The translations under genes and the position numbers were made by a program. The notes beneath the pieces are model-generated. The model had not been told where the DNA came from. It did not search any database and saw nothing but the letters and a program-made list of their open reading frames with translations. A stretch of DNA of 64,000 nucleotides from Sphingobium sp. OAS761 (GTDB lineage: Bacteria > Pseudomonadota > Alphaproteobacteria > Sphingomonadales > Sphingomonadaceae). The DNA lies in NCBI RefSeq assembly GCF_024168485.1, contig NZ_JALJVY010000016.1:1-64000 (forward strand), read 5' to 3'. Shown one piece after another: positions 63,873 to 64,000 of the stretch (its first letter is position 1; every line of letters begins with the position of its first letter).

Positions 63873-64000
63873 ATGACGACCCGTGACGACCTGGCTCTTG
63901 CCAACCGCCTTGCCGACGCCGCCGGCGCCGCCATCCGCCCCTTTTTCCGGGCGCGATACGATATGGAGATCAAGGCCGACAAGTCGCCGGTGACCGAAGC
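63873..64000 (+). CDS. Inositol monophosphatase-family protein, 5' end only
   Basis: The first 42 codons read MTTRDDLALANRLADAAGAA, then PFFRARY and KADKSPVTEA. This is the N-terminus of the HisN/IMPase family (histidinol-phosphatase or inositol monophosphatase). The window ends before the metal-binding motifs, so HisN is likely but not proven. Confidence 0.75.
   Translation, partial: MTTRDDLALANRLADAAGAAIRPFFRARYDMEIKADKSPVTE

Overview
The window is GC-rich alphaproteobacterial chromosome, most likely from a sphingomonad (Sphingobium/Sphingomonas-like). This is inferred from gene families: a TorF-type porin, the HExxH 'vgr-related' small protein, the mdh-sucD-sucA-sucB-lpd cluster, MucR, and fixLJ-fnr beside a complete ccoNOQP-ccoGHIS set. 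No rRNA, tRNA or CRISPR array was recognised.

Region 1 (1-about 8.7 kb) is accessory DNA. It opens with the 3' end of an IS5-family transposase. It then carries a DPPY DNA methyltransferase, a short tyrosine recombinase, a zinc-ribbon/Mrr-type nuclease, several small secreted, membrane or coiled-coil proteins of unknown role, a MucR regulator, and a mobC-relaxase pair. This looks like an integrative mobilizable element: it has mobilization genes but no mating-pore genes inside the window.

Region 2 (8.7-22.4 kb) is core-like. It holds CorA, a DnaQ-fold exonuclease, an orphan OmpR-type regulator, beta-carbonic anhydrase with a SulP transporter, a TorF porin, a second OmpR regulator with its histidine kinase, a BlaI/M56 pair behind a clear operator, a LuxR-HTH/DUF4019 membrane protein and an ABC-F ATPase. 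The two OmpR paralogues share a 12-base upstream motif.

Region 3 (22.4-34.2 kb) is a microaerobic respiration island: universal stress protein, FixL (with the haem histidine), FixJ, an FNR-type regulator, then ccoN-O-Q-P and ccoG-H-I-S. An FNR/FixK box lies just upstream of ccoN. Oxygen sensing, transcription, oxidase structural genes and copper/haem assembly therefore sit together.

Region 4 (34.2-45.4 kb) holds a large exported TPR-CHAT protein convergent with ccoS, CysS, a Bax-inhibitor-1 protein, a HIT / CDP-alcohol phosphotransferase / TagF-like operon, sdhB, a hotdog thioesterase, ZapE and a PAP2 phosphatase.

Region 5 (45.4-64 kb) is housekeeping. It has the TCA cluster mdh, sucD, sucA, sucB, lpd (no sucC), a 17-bp terminator, a PCuAC copper chaperone, dnaK-dnaJ behind a sigma-32-like promoter, an amino-acid permease, gltX, nadE, prs, a VOC protein and the start of an inositol-monophosphatase-family gene cut by the window edge.
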